Source: Stenogyne calaminthoides (lineage: Eukaryota; Streptophyta; Magnoliopsida; Lamiales; Lamiaceae). From it: a DNA stretch of 64,000 nt. A program made the translations under genes and the position numbers. This document shows, piece by piece, positions 21,842 to 32,076 of the stretch. Position 1 is the first letter of the stretch. Each line of letters opens with the position of its first letter. The notes below the pieces were generated by a model, which was not told where the DNA came from, did not search any database, and saw nothing but the letters and a program-made list of their open reading frames with translations. The stretch is from NCBI GenBank assembly GCA_037126765.1, contig JBBCBC010000007.1, positions 26,669,667-26,733,666 of the forward strand. Direction: 5' to 3'.

Positions 21842-23040
21842 CTGCAATCAAATCAGGCTTTAGGTACCCCTTTGGAATTGGGTCCTGGGGGGTTAGTGGT
21901 GGATTTAGGGATCCACACAAACAGAGCACTTCTATGAAAATCTGATAGATTAGAAGGTCTGATTTGTCTCTCATACATATCAACATAATCATACATCTCT
22001 TTATATGCTTTCTGATTAGTATGATTATTCGTGTGAGCCTTGGTTGACTTAGAAGACTTGGGATTTTTCTTTATATTTTGTCTTCTTTTAATCCAGTGTG
22101 GCTCAAGCGCAGTAGCCCTAGATCTCTGGTTATAGGGGTAGGTACGACTGCTACCATCAAAAGATTCATATCCTTTTGGCATAGGTGGTCTTTGCAATTT
22201 ACCTATAGCTTGCTTATTAGGCAGCTGACCTTGATTGGGTCTCAGTTTAGATTTCCTTCTTACAGGTTGTCTCTTCTGATACCTAATCTACTGATCAGGT
22301 TGAGGTTTCTTCAGAAGAACTGGGTTCTTCTGTTGATTCCTCGGCTGATGCTTTATCAGTTGGGGTTCATTTATGTTCCCTTTCTGATTAGGCACATGTC
22401 TTACTTGTTCAGCAGGTCATTTTCCCTTATCAGATACAAGTTTAGCTTTTAGTGTATCTTTGTCAGAGACTCGTTTAATTACACCCTTCTGAAGTGAATC
22501 AAACGGGGCTTTTGAGGATGTAGAAGGGTTCTCATACCCAATTCCCTTCTTGTTAGTCGGCGTTCGAAAATAGGTGTTCATTTCTTGAACGGTTTTAGAT
22601 GACTTCGTGAAAATCTCTATTTTCTTGCGCAAACTATCCTCAGTAGTTTTTAGACTCTCATGTAGTCGGAATAGCTCTTCAAATTTAGCTTGAAGGATTT
22701 TGAAATTATCAATTTGCTGTTTGTTGATTGCTAGCTGATCTTTGATCTGCTTATCCTGATCAGAAGATTTAAATTTCAGAATGTTAAGTTCCTCAATTAC
22801 CTTCCTCGGCGGTTTCAGCGGATTTGATTCGGTAGCTTTCTTGAGAGCGTTCTCTTTAACAAGCTGATTATTTCTGATCCTTAGCTTTTCATTTTCAGCT
22901 TCCACTATTGTATAAGTGTCTACTGCATCAGAGAGATCATCAAGCAATTTCTCAGAGTAGAGCTACAAGTCAATCTCTCCAGCAGGTGTGCTAATAATAG
23001 CAGGTGTGGAATTTGAAAAAAGCGAAGGTTTGGAGGTTAC
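21842..23040 (-). other. Candidate intron/exitron of family B, retained in E (1199 bp)
   Basis: Read in sense it begins GAG|GTAACC and ends TTGATTGCAG|GTT. Both boundaries fall between codons. It encodes the C-terminal part of Gag, including a coiled coil (22417-22947) and a block ending NSKGVPKA (21853-22197), then the gag stop TGA (21855-21853) and a pol-frame TGA (21850-21848). The inverted fragment at 9226/9227 lacks exactly this segment and joins gag to protease in frame. Two further in-frame stops inside it (near 22417 and 22290) look like decay. Splicing is inferred, not shown. The AGGT repeated at both borders would also allow a microhomology deletion. Confidence 0.6.
22417..22947 (-). 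pseudogene. gag: Gag C-terminal coiled-coil segment of element E
   Basis: This 176-aa open stretch corresponds to the end of the 661-aa gag frame of element B. It has a long heptad-like region (AENEKLRIRNNQLVKENAL ... KQIKDQLAINKQQ ... LHESLKTTEDSLRKKIE) and then a Ser/Thr-rich tail. It lies wholly within the candidate intron, so a spliced RNA would lack it. It could make Gag multimerise; that is inference from the coiled coil only. Confidence 0.8.
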
Positions 23041-24419
23041 CTCAGTTGGTCCTCCTTGGCCATCGAAGCCGGACTTCATCGTCATCGAAGAAGAGAATAT
23101 TAGATCTTCATGCTCGTGGAAGTCAACAAAGACTGCTTATCGAGGGCGAAGTCTTCTCTGAAAGAGTAGCGAGTCCTCGAAGCGGATAGGAATCATCAAT
23201 TCCGGATGTAGTCGACTACCGGGGGCTTCCTATCTACGGCGTTGCTCTCTTTTGTTCCGTTTTTCTTCTCTTTCTCTGGGATTCGGTCGAGGCGTCGGTC
23301 TTTGTAGTGACTGGTTTCTGCGATTGAAGCATGATCCTCGATCTCTGGAACTTCCTCTGTCGGTGAGTCACTTATCTGTAGGATCTGTCGGTGACTTTCC
23401 TTTCGATAGTAATCTCGGCTCATACAGCCGGATCTGTTATCTCTTCTCTCATCATGCCGGATCATCTCTTTTCTTTACTTCTCTGTGATCTCTTCGATCA
23501 TCAGATCTGGTTCTTTCTCGTGATCTGTATGTTGGCCTCCTGTTTTTTTTGATAGTCACCAGAGAACCTCCGATACTTACCAAAAGTGAGTATTTATTCT
23601 TTCAAGTTTCTGAAGCGAGCGATCTGATTACCTTGACTTATTATATTTCCAACGAGTTCGATGGCCTTGATCTGCTTGTTGGTTGCTTTAAATTAACTGA
23701 TTTAGACGTTGAGGCTTCAAAGAGCGTTTAAATCTTCATCTGCTTGTCCTCTTTTCGATTCAATCGAACTCGTGAGCTTTAAGGCTTAGGAACAAGCTAC
23801 TCAGCTTCATCTTTGAAATGTCTTAGCAATCCTTGATTACCGTGACTTTCATGTCCCATTTCTTGGTGAGAGATCTTAAGATCTTGTAGTTGATATCTTT
23901 GTCTGACATCTCTCTACCAAGTTCTCGTAGCTTATTAACTGACATGGTGATCCTCCCATCGAGCTCGTTGATTGTCTCGTTGGGCAACATCTTTAACTTT
24001 TCAAACTTCACCAGTTCAGCTTGTAGGCGGCTGTCTTTGATCTGATCATTTCCTTCACATATCTCAGCAAGAGTATCCCACATTGCTTTTGCTGTTTTGA
24101 GATACTTTATCTTCTCCTTGGTGACTTTATCCATTGTCTTCATGATTATATGCCTGTCGATTGTATCTAGAGTATACAACTTTCTTTCCTCTGCATCCAT
24201 CAAGGCTGGGCTTTTTCGCACAAGACTTCCCGTGGCAAAATCTGGATTTCCTCCAACTGCTGGGTTGTCGTGATATATGATGATGGGTCCTCGTTCGATG
24301 ACTTCCATCATTCTGCAGCTTATCGATCCGAGATGGTTGCACATATATATAGCCCAATCTGCATACTCATCAATTGAAAACTTAGGCAAATCATGATACA
24401 TACCAGAGGTATTATCCAT
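23041..24419 (-). pseudogene. gag: gag N-terminal part of element E
   Basis: It starts at 24419 with MDNTSGMYHDLPKF, about 120 bases from the primer site. An open 198-aa stretch to 23823 follows, with the copia-type Gag fold (HIIMKTMDKVTKEK, AKAMWDTLAEICEGND, VNKLRELGREM). Downstream, frameshifts break the Arg/Asp-rich linker, and the zinc knuckle near 23330 is garbled: the bases for CFNCEK read with TCG for CTG. Up to 23041 it is exon-like relative to the candidate intron. Gag forms the particle that packages element RNA. Confidence 0.88.
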
Positions 24420-24540
24420 GCTGAGTGATTTTGAAAATGAATGAGTTTTAAAAACGGTTTTTCAAGATCTGTTCAAATGACCACAAAGATTCTTCCTCAA
24501 GAATCGATGATACTCAAAGCCAGTGGTCTGTAGAACCACT

Positions 24541-24552
24541 GCTCTGATACCA
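24541..24552 (-). promoter_or_regulatory. Primer binding site of element E
   Basis: The plus strand reads GCTCTGATACCA, the complement of TGGTATCAGAGC, the usual site for initiator-Met tRNA in plant copia elements. Two bases separate it from the LTR. Element B has the same site with CAG replaced by CGA. Confidence 0.92.
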
Positions 24553-25030
24553 CTTGTAGGTCCCGAACGGGTTTTGTGTGGGTGGAAGTCTAGAGGGGAG
24601 GGGTGAATAGACTTCCAAAAATTTTCGTGCGGATCAGGTGTGAACTACAGATTACCCGATCAGAGTGCTAGTGTATCAGTTTAGACTTATATTCAATCTT
24701 ACTGAGTGCCTAAAGGCAGATCAGCTTGATATCTGTCAGTTTAACTGAATGGTGCGGAAGCTTGTTTTTACTCGTGTGAAAAACCAGTTTTATCAATCTG
24801 ATTCTGAAGTCAGTTTTCAACCAGTTGACTAAGGTGTCAATCTGATCAGATCAGTTGCTTGGAGCAGACTGAACTTAACTTAGAATATGTATGTTGTTTA
24901 AAACTCAGTTGTGTGACTTGTGTAAAGCAATAAGAAAGCAAGTAAATGCACACAAGACTTTTTATAGTGGTTCAGACGAAACCCGTCCTACGTCCACTCT
25001 TCCCTTAACACAGGGGAACCTTAACCTACT

Positions 25031-25296
25031 TTAACCTGTGGGACTTATATCCTTTTCAGGATGGCCGAGATGTTTACCGAGTTCTCACTCTTACAAACTT
25101 AACCTGCAGGACTTATATCCTTTTCAGGATGGCCGAGATGTTTACCGAGTTCCCACTCAAGCTTAACCTATGGGACTTATATCCTTTTCAGGATGGCCGA
25201 GATGTTTATCGAGTTCCCACTCTACAAACGTAACCAGCGGGACTTATATCCTTAAAAAGGATAGCCGAGATGTTTAATGAGTTCTCACTCTACATA
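25031..25296 (-). repeat. Four ~67-bp tandem units in E 5' LTR
   Basis: Same array as at 5994-6262: GGGACTTATATCCTTTTC, AGGATGGCCGAGATG and GAGTTCCCACTC in each unit. The fourth unit has CCTTAAAAAGGATA in place of CCTTTTCAGGAT, making a perfect small stem. Confidence 0.85.
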
Positions 25297-25581
25297 CTTA
25301 ACCTAACTTGCGTTTGGGTAAAGAATGATTGAGGGTTCCAACTGGAAATCTATCCTAATGCTTTAGGTAGCCAAAATGCTAGTGGATATGATTTCTTGCT
25401 AAGAACTAATGGGATGAACACTCTAAGAATAATCTTCAAATGTAGTGTTCTTTGAACGGAGATTTTGTTGTAGCTTTAGCTTCTTTTTGCGGTGTCTCTG
25501 TGTTTGTTCTTGCTTGTTTTCACTCGTTGGTGCTTGTTAATCACTGTTGGTCCTCCTTCTTCAAAGTGAAGATCGATCCCA

Positions 25582-25588
25582 TTTTATA
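25582..25588 (-). promoter_or_regulatory. TATA box of E 5' LTR
   Basis: TATAAAA on the minus strand, conserved in all family B LTRs. As part of the 5' LTR this would be the promoter that transcribes element E. Confidence 0.75.
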
Positions 25589-25914
25589 GACCTCAAAATC
25601 AAAGAGCCGTTGGAGAGCAATTTGAATTTCGGGCTATATTAGGTAGGTTGTAGGATATGATTGTGACGTGCGGCGATGATCGGCATGGCCGTAGGCATCA
25701 TTAGCGCCATTTTTGTCCACAGCGTCGTATCCCGCAATGTCAGCTCTTTTTGTACACGTGTTGCTTTCTTCTTGGCTTCGCGAGACAGTACTTAAGGAAT
25801 TTGTCCGTTAGACGATTGATATTCCTTTTGTAGAATATTCGCTTGTCTGGTGTATCATTTCGATTGTCACCAGGTATGAGCTGACTTGATCAGGTAACTG
25901 ATCAGTCTACCTTG

Positions 25915-26185
25915 ATTGAGTCTTCAGATGCACATTGTCTTAGCTTCAATATGCAGACTCTGCTGAATGTAGGTCTTCAGGTCTTTTGATCTTCAGGTGT
26001 CTCTGAGCCTCAGTGTATTCAGTCATACTGAGTCTTCAGGTTTGTTGCTGAGTTTTCAGGATTGTCTGAGTCTTCAGGTTCATCTGAGTCTTCAGTGTTT
26101 ATCTGAGTCATCAGGTTCATCTGAGTCTTCAGGTTCATCTGAGTCTTCAGTGTCTTCTTGTCTTCACCTGATCTTCTGACTTCTT
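25915..26185 (-). repeat. CTGAAGACTCAG-type array in E 5' LTR U3
   Basis: Repeated CTGAGTCTTCAGGTTCAT units (plus strand), nearly identical to 6890-7145. This is upstream of the TATA box in the element's sense, so it may hold transcription-factor sites. Confidence 0.85.
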
Positions 26186-26430
26186 GTCTTCTGATTTGCG
26201 CTTAGTCTTCTGATCATCTGACCTTATCTGGGTCATCTGATACTTCGACCTGACCTATACATATTGAGTTCTCCCTCAATATGTGACCTATCTTTTACTT
26301 CAGCTATCTATACATTTCAGCTGGTCATCTTAATCTGATTATAAGTCATCAGTCAGCTAACAGGTCTGACTGGTCCTATTACAACCTGTTTTGGAACTTC
26401 CATCAAAACTAAGTTACATATTTCCCAACA

Positions 26431-26435
26431 TAAAG
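26431..26435. repeat. Right target-site duplication of element E (TAAAG)
   Basis: Identical to 5514-5518. A five-base duplication is the normal footprint of copia integrase, so E is a genuine insertion and not an assembly join at its ends. Confidence 0.9.
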
Positions 26436-27440
26436 CTTGTTCAGTGTCTTAATTAATTAATGGACTAAGATAATCTTAAATGCGGGAAATAATGACCGGG
26501 GGCATATTATTGTGAAGTCGTAATGTGGGTTAAGATGGATAGTTCAATATTAATTTTATAGTGGAGTAAATTAATATTAATGGGCTTGAATAATATTTTG
26601 GCTAAATATTGCAAATTCATAGTCCATTGGAGGTCCAATCTTAATTCTCCTAAAGGCCCCTCAATAGCCACAATTAATGAAAAGGAGAGGAAAATATTAT
26701 TGTCTATTTTTCCATGATATTTTCAAAAATTATAAGTAGGAGAGAGAAACAATTTTCTTGATTTTCTTGGAAAGATTTTATGAAATAAGTATTCTTGAGA
26801 TACAAGTTTATCCCATAAATTCAAGAAAAGTCAAAGATAATTTTTCTTCCCTATTTTCATGAGATTTTCGAAAATAATGAAAGGCAAGAAGGAGGAGAAG
26901 ATTTTGTTGGGAGATATTTTGGGAAATAGAATATATTGGATATATTCTAGATTGTATCTTGAGGAGGAAGCAAAGAAATTTCCCAATGCCCAACTAGACC
27001 TAATTTTCATCCTCCCCCCCCCCTTGCTTTATAAATAGGGGATGAATTTTTCATCCCCAATTGCAAATCCATGTGTTGGAAAAATTAGAAATCCACAAAA
27101 GTGGTGGCCAAATATTTTATTTTCTCCTTTAAAATTATAATTGTTCGTTGATAATCCTCCCACCGGATTACGTTCATGGATGTGGGACATATTTGAGAAG
27201 GCACTTTGGGTAGATCCATCGTCTCAGCGGTTGTCTCTACGAGAGGTTAGTATTTACGTAATTCCTAGATTCTGCATGCTTAGGATTTACGTGAATTACG
27301 TGTACGCATGATGTTTATTTGCTTATTACTTATTATGTTGAATTGGTTTAGGATTAATTCATGTTAGTAATTAATTAATTAATTTAAATATGTATTTAAA
27401 TTCACCTCGAATAGATCCGGGCACCCCTTATTTCCCAACA
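26436..27440 (+). repeat. Family C LTR of element C1, right part
   Basis: It aligns to the reverse complement of the C2 5' LTR (59840 to about 60970) and ends TTTCCCAACA before a primer site. Its left part is the 15 bases at 5504-5518, split off by element E and cut by D1. It contains a TATA box at 27030-27037 and a run of cytosines just before it (27015-27023). Confidence 0.88.
27030..27037 (+). promoter_or_regulatory. TATA box of C1 LTR
   Basis: TATAAATA followed by GGGGATGAA. The C2 LTR has the same motif at 60232-60239 on the minus strand. Confidence 0.7.
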
Positions 27441-28044
27441 ACTGGTATCAGAGCCTCGGTTTCGAGCTCTGTATTTAAGTTGTTATTTAAATTATGCTGG
27501 CCATTAAATTTTATTGAAAATTGGATAGTAGAATTGTTATATCTATTTTGCAGGTATCCAATTGTCATGGTATTTAATGTGTTTATTTATTTCATGCGTA
27601 TGATTGGTTTTAATTCGACTCGTTCGAATTTGTTTTTCTCTTGAGAAAATCCACGAGTAGATAAGGTTATTCTGATTTGTTCAATGTATAGACTAGTCTA
27701 GATTTAGGTTTATTTATTTTTATAAAATAAATTATAACCTGATCAAAGACGAAGACGAAGGCGAGAAATTAAAACGGATCTGAAACCGTACATGGGCGAA
27801 GTGCGTCGCGCAAAACGTGCCAAGGGAGGCACGCGCACGACGCGGATGTCACTAGTCGAATGGGCTCAAGACGGCGTTATGATCACCCGAGGATGCGTCT
27901 GGATGCACACAAGCGCCGACGCAGACGCCAAAGTGGGCGCTTAGCTTCTGGCGCGAGTTCGGTAGCGGCAAGGCTGGGCAAGAAGCGGGCAGCTTGAGAC
28001 ACCGGGCGCCAGGCACCTTTGGTGGCGCGGACAACAACCGATAT
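27441..28044 (+). other. C1 primer site and untranslated leader
   Basis: The primer site TGGTATCAGAGC is at 27443-27454. The following leader matches C2 (59825 back to about 59400) closely, including TTTTGCAGGTATCC and a shift from AT-rich to GC-rich sequence near 27780. No gag is reached, because a Ty3-type LTR begins at 28045. No long conserved frame is present; the small frame at 27390-27644 crosses the LTR boundary and is not a gene. Confidence 0.85.
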
Positions 28045-29876
28045 TGTAACGCCCCGGAATTCAGAACGTTGACCTCCGAGGTCATGACGCCCTAAACCCG
28101 AGTCATCACTTAGTGAACCGTAAAACTAAGCCAAAAAATTTCTTTTAAAAGGTAGGACAAACAAAATTTAGTTGCAGCGGAATAAAACTTAACACAAGTT
28201 TAAAAACAGTAGTGTAGATAAAAACAATACTTAGCATAGAAACATCATTAGTACAAGATCCACAGACTATTAATTAGACATATTATTCGAATTTAGAAAA
28301 CAATTTGTTTATTGAATAAGACAGTGGGGAAAGCGAGTCGTCTACTGCAGCTCCCAGCCCTCAGCATCATAACCTGAAAGGGGGTTTAATGGAGCGTGAT
28401 ATAAAAATCTCAGCGGGCAACCTGTATGCTGTTATACAGATTGACAGGAATTCAAAATAGTAGAAGCTTTTACTCATTCTCTTTATAACACAAAAACTTA
28501 CTCATGATTCCTTGTTAATAGTTCGTACAATATCCAACATTTATAACATCAAACATATCATTCAACAATCACACATATGGGTTGCACTGGTAGCGTCTAC
28601 CACATCCAATCCCGCCTCATTCAAATAAAATGGGGTGGCACCGGTAGGCGCCCTATCGCGTCAAACCCCCGATAGCTTCCTTATATCCCCTTGCTTCCTT
28701 ATATCATCGCTTCCTTATCTCCCTGCAAAACCACAAATTCCTCCACACAGGACTCATCCCCATAATCATTGGCACGAGGCCCAATCGATAAACGGCACAT
28801 ACAGTTCATATTCCAATATTCACAAAACTCATAATAGAACTCACATAATTTTCAGTGCATTGTTTACCAAACCACAAGTTTCGAAAACACACACACATAC
28901 ACACACATATATATATATTTGCTTTTTAACAGTACTTATTTAGTTTACTTTGAAAACTGTCAACAGTCCATATAACATTATCTAGCTATACAGATAGTGT
29001 CACCCACCTGATAACTTTTCAAGTAAAAGTTTTAACTTCTTGAAAGCTTTTGAACAAGGCACGACTTCCAAGCTTCCGAGCTAACCCCAAGGACCTAGCA
29101 CAGTCCGTTCGTTTAGTCATTGTTCATTCTTTTATTTAATAAATTGTTTCGCATCGAATTAAGGGCTCTTCGATAAAAAGGGCATTTAGTAGTTAAAAGT
29201 TATAAGAGTTCATATCGAGTTCGACGTGGGCGTCGAAACTCGATTATTGGATAAGTACGATTTCTCTATTTTGTGAAAGGGTTCACAGATCGGGGTCGGG
29301 TCTAATTAAAAACTTAATAATACAAGTAAAACATCCAAACATATATTCACAGAAGAAAATATGAAACATTAAACAACCTAAAACATGTTTGGTTCTAAAA
29401 GTATTACCATTCCTTCTTCCTAGTACTACTCATTCGGCATAAAAACATGTAATCATGCATAAATGGAAAAGAGCACTTAGACTTACTGGAAAAATATGAA
29501 ATTTTAGTATGTTATACATCTTTTGAAAAGGAACAGAGTTCATCAAGGGCACAAATTTATTTGAGCTAAGTAAACAAGGTAAATTTTTGATTTAAGTCAG
29601 GGTATTGAAAAGTTCGTCAAAACAGTGCACACTTTAAACTAAAAATCATAACTCACTGGAAAACATCTAAAAATTACGAAATTAAAATATGGTATACAAC
29701 ACTTAAAAATAAGAAACTTTAATTTAGAAACCTAAGACATTTGAGCTAAGAGTCGGTACCAGGGTTTTGAGTAAAAACGGGTTCATAACAGGGTATGTCA
29801 TACAGTACATGCTTCATACAAAAATTCGTAACCCACTGAAAACTTAACTAAAATTAACCAAACTTTAATATGCCAT
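28045..29876 (-). repeat. Probable Ty3-type LTR or LTR fragment
   Basis: It begins TGTAACGCCCCGGAATTC, the usual terminal sequence of Tekay-like LTRs in one or other orientation. There is no primer site on its left side, so if it is an LTR in minus orientation this is the outer end of a 3' LTR. It contains no coding frame with a recognisable motif. The right border at 29876 is abrupt: the next bases are in the middle of a family D RT. A CA/TA microsatellite lies at 28886-28918. The orientation and completeness are uncertain. Confidence 0.5.
28886..28918. repeat. CA/TA microsatellite
   Basis: ACACACACACATACACAC followed by ATATATATAT. The small plus-strand frame running through it (28635-28943) is low complexity and not a gene. 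Confidence 0.9.
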
Positions 29877-31480
29877 TCCAGACTCACGTAAGGGAAAGTG
29901 CACTATTCTGCTGCTTCCTATCAGAAAAAGAGCTTACTGAGATTGATGAAGCTCTACAAGATTCTTTTTGGATTACTGCTATGCAAGATGAGCTGAATCA
30001 ATTCTCAAGGAATGAAGTATGGGAGCTAGTAGATAGACCTGAAAGGCACAATGTTATTGGAACCAAGTGGGTATTTAAGAATAAAAGAGATGAAAACAAC
30101 AACATTGTAAGAAACAAGGCAAGGCTAGTTGCACAAGGTTGTTCCCAAGAAGAAGGCTTGGATCATGATGAAACCTTTGCACCTGTTGCAAGACTAGAAG
30201 CCATCAGATTGTTTCTTGCATATGCTGCCCACATGAAGTTCACAGTCTATCAAATGGATGTGAAAAGTGCATTTCTGAACGGTGTGCTTAAAGAAGAGGT
30301 TTATGTAGAACAACCTCCTGGTTTCAGACAGAATGACCAAGTTTACAGGCTCAGAAAAGCCTTGTATGGTCTTAAGCAAGCACCCAGAGCATGGTATGAT
30401 ACTCTTTCTCAGTTTCTTACTGATCATGGTTTTGTCAAAGGAACTGTTGATAGAACTCTATTCAGGATAGAAGATGGGGAAGATATCTTACTGGTTCAGA
30501 TATATGTTGATGACATCATTTTTGGATCTCCATACCATCAGCTGTGTGAAAAGTTTTCAACACTGATGAAAGGCAAGTTTGAGATGTCAATGGTGGGAGA
30601 GATGAATTTCTTTCTAGGTCTTCAAGTGAAACAATCAAAGGAAGGAATCTTCATCAACCAGGCAAAGTACAACAGAGATCTGATTGCAAAATATGGTGTA
30701 CAGAAATTGCAATGCAGTTAGAATTCCTATGAATACTAACTACAAGATGGATCCTGATTCTGAAGGCAAATCAGTAAGTCATACTGATTATAGAGGAATC
30801 ATTGGATCAATGCTCTATCTCACAGCAAGTAGGCCGGATATAACATTTATTGTTGGGATATGTGCAAGATACCAAGCTAATCCTAAGGCTAGTCACATGG
30901 AGGCTGCCAAAAAGATACTGAAGTATCTTAAGGGCACAGTGAATAGAGGATTATGGTATCCAGCTGATGATAACCTTGAATTAACTGGTTACTCAGATGC
31001 TGATTATGGAGGTTGTAGAATTGACAGGAAGTCCACTACAGGAATTTGTCAATTTCTTGGAAGTAAGCTAATATCTTGGTTTTCGAAGAAAACAGGACCT
31101 CGATGCTTGAACCAAGATTAATTTTTGAATACATGGTCTTTCCGAAGTCAAGTTGTGCTTTCGATTCTTTAGCTCAGACAACAATTGAGGGATTATAAAG
31201 TTGTAGCCAATGAAGTACCAATATTTTGTGACAATAATAGTGCCATTGCTATTTCACAAAATTCGGTGTGCACACCGATGCAAGCATGTGGATATCGGAC
31301 ATCACTTCATCGAGATCATGTTGAGAAAAAGGACATCGATGGAGAAAATTCATCTTGATAAGCGAGAGTGATATCTTGACTAAACCTTTGGTTGAATCAA
31401 GATTTCGTGAACTATCGATTGAATTAGGGATGTTGGATCCAGTGTATAGAGTAAAATCAAAAATTGAAGGTTTTCGGATG
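29877..31480 (+). pseudogene. Copia RT-RNase H of element D2, 5' truncated
   Basis: Reverse transcriptase begins without gag, protease or integrase. An open stretch runs to 30721 with VWELVDRPERHNVIGTKWVF, HDETFAPVARLEAIR, MDVKSAFLNG, LYGLKQAPRAWYD and the intact active site YVDD (30503-30514). A one-base slip near 30700 moves the frame to 30684-31121, with IGSMLYLTASRPDIT, YSDADYGG and DRKSTTG. After 31121 the RNase H tail (NNSAIAIS-like, HVDIRHHFI-like) is shifted several times. It resembles the SIRE/Maximus branch and is a close relative of family B. Most of the protein looks sound apart from the indel. Confidence 0.92.
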
Positions 31481-32076
31481 CATGAAGTTTTCTCGAGATT
31501 CTCTTGAGAAACTCGGGATAAAATTAGAATCTTGAATCGAGTCTCGAAACTTCAGATTCTTGAAGGTCAAGACTCGAGAAGCATATCTTGAACCCATTCA
31601 AGACTTTCGGTATCATCTTACATTTTTTATCAAGGTCAATACTCAGTAAGGACTGATAGAGGGAAATTAGTCTGAAGAAGTAATGACTCATGCGACTCAT
31701 TTATTGCTTAAGTAAAACTCAGTAATCATTTGCAATAAATACAAAACACCTGAAGAATGTTTTTGGGCGGGATCTTTGAAATTCCTAAGAAGGTTAACAG
31801 TCATTAAATGCTTTGTTACTTTTAATAACCAATAAGGTTAAAATGGCGGCTTACTTTTCGGAGGATCGACCTTTCGCATACCCGATTTATCGTGGATTAA
31901 TCTTAACCGTTGTTTTTCACCAAACCGGTATGATTCCCCACGATCTCACGATTTATATTCCTTTGAAAGCCATTCAAGCCAAATTTTATTAAATCCTTCA
32001 CTCCCAAAACCCTCTGCAAAATCCTTTTACCCAGAAAAGCTTCATCGCTCAAAACCCTAAAATCTTCAAATCTCAA
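31481..32076 (+). other. D2 spacer and 5'-leader-like sequence before third ORF
   Basis: The first part (to about 31640) is poor in CTG/CAG and looks corrupted. The last ~150 bases are pyrimidine- and A-rich, like a plant 5' leader. They contain AAAACCCTAA (32051-32060), a telo-box-type motif common near plant transcription starts, and end in TCAAATGGC, a good plant start-codon context. No conserved frame is seen. Confidence 0.5.

Larger units (their letters stand above)
5519..26430 (-). mobile_element. Element E: SIRE-like Ty1/copia retrotransposon, family B, minus strand
   Basis: It is bounded by LTRs of 1874 and 1876 bp in direct repeat and flanked by TAAAG on both sides (5514-5518, 26431-26435). 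A primer site lies inside the right LTR and a polypurine tract inside the left one, so it reads right to left. Order in sense: gag, protease, integrase, RT-RNase H, spacer, third ORF. It is 20.9 kb long because a 6.1-kb plus-strand fragment of the same family lies inside the third ORF. The two LTRs differ at nine places in the first ~185 aligned bases, so it is not a fresh insertion. It sits in the LTR of element C1. Confidence 0.93.
24555..26430 (-). repeat. 5' LTR of element E (1876 bp)
   Basis: TGTAGGTCCCGAACGG to TTTCCCAACA on the plus strand, directly followed by the target duplication TAAAG. It carries tandem units at 25031-25296, a TATA box at 25582-25588 and a CTGAAGACTCAG-type array at 25915-26185, matching the left LTR feature by feature. 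Confidence 0.93.

Noticed and set aside
27390..27644. An 84-aa frame at the C1 LTR border
   Set aside because: It crosses from LTR through the primer site into the leader, which is untranslated in copia elements.
28635..28943. A 102-aa plus-strand frame with His/Pro-rich sequence
   Set aside because: It ends in a CA/TA microsatellite and lies inside a probable Ty3 LTR.
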